Origin: Planctomycetaceae bacterium
GTDB taxonomy: Bacteria; Planctomycetota; Planctomycetia; Pirellulales; Pirellulaceae
Length of the DNA stretch: 5,752 bases
Assembly: GCA_007124535.1 (NCBI GenBank)
Contig: SLEY01000454.1
Location: forward strand, 1-5,752
Direction of reading: 5' to 3'
Below are positions 5,685 through 5,752 of the stretch, one piece after another. The notes under the pieces are model-generated. The model had not been told where the DNA came from. It searched no databases and worked only from the letters and a program-made list of their open reading frames with translations. Position 1 is the stretch's first letter; every line of letters begins with the position of its first letter. The position numbers and the translations under genes were made by a program.

Positions 5685-5752
5685 TCATCGTGTAGGTTTG
5701 ATAGGAGTGAACTTGCCGAGCAAGTAGCGGTGTGCGGGACATGAGGCGGCGA

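Larger units (their letters stand above)
5455..5752. other. non-coding stretch with closely spaced hairpins
   Basis: No gene is credible here; the open frames on both strands lack ribosome binding sites and have repetitive, Pro/Arg/Gly-rich translations. The stretch contains a 12-bp direct repeat and at least five inverted repeats: 5533-5550 (GCCCAC/GTGGGC), 5572-5597, 5602-5619 (CGGCT/AGCCG), 5649-5684 and 5711-5725 (ACTTGC/GCAAGT, 3-base loop). It could be a repeat element, a structured RNA, or the upstream region of a gene beyond the window. Confidence 0.5.

Noticed and set aside
5464..5742. 92-codon minus-strand frame at the right edge
   Set aside because: No ribosome binding site, low-complexity translation, and it covers the direct repeat and the hairpins; more likely non-coding repeat sequence.

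Overview
The window is GC-rich, tightly coding DNA with long intergenic spacers. Protein content suggests a member of the Planctomycetota: an exported ThuA-domain protein, a membrane-anchored M28 peptidase, an exported calcineurin-like phosphoesterase and the C-terminal part of a YkgJ/FliB-like protein. This placement is inferred from protein style and gene mix; no rRNA or other marker gene is present.

Layout: (1) 1-777, + strand, 3' part of a gene that probably begins upstream, resembling the C-terminal half of YkgJ/FliB-like cysteine-cluster proteins. (2) 778-969, spacer with a candidate promoter and a clear Shine-Dalgarno site. (3) 970-1926, + strand, secreted ThuA-domain protein. (4) 1927-2127, spacer with a GC-rich hairpin. 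(5) 2128-3153, + strand, M28 zinc peptidase with an N-terminal membrane anchor and all expected metal ligands. (6) 3154-3562, a 409-base non-coding stretch full of small repeats and inverted repeats. (7) 3563-4387, + strand, nucleotidyltransferase-fold protein with an unrelated-looking N-terminal extension and a strong internal ribosome binding site at the domain junction. (8) 4388-4458, short convergent gap with nothing recognisable. (9) 4459-5316, - strand, exported metallophosphoesterase. (10) 5317-5752, the phosphoesterase upstream region, then a non-coding stretch with closely spaced hairpins.

The genes do not look like one operon. The three + strand genes at the left are separated by about 190-200 bases each, and each has its own start signals. 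Three of the five products (ThuA-like, M28, phosphoesterase) appear to act outside the cytoplasm, but no shared pathway can be read from the sequence. The most interesting part is the nucleotidyltransferase locus. It has a 5' hairpin, an 11-bp tandem duplication inside the reading frame, and a second, better-placed start that would give a separate 196-residue NTase. Together these raise the possibility of a fused or re-framed two-gene (toxin-antitoxin-like) module. No established defence system, CRISPR array, tRNA, rRNA or transposase gene is visible.
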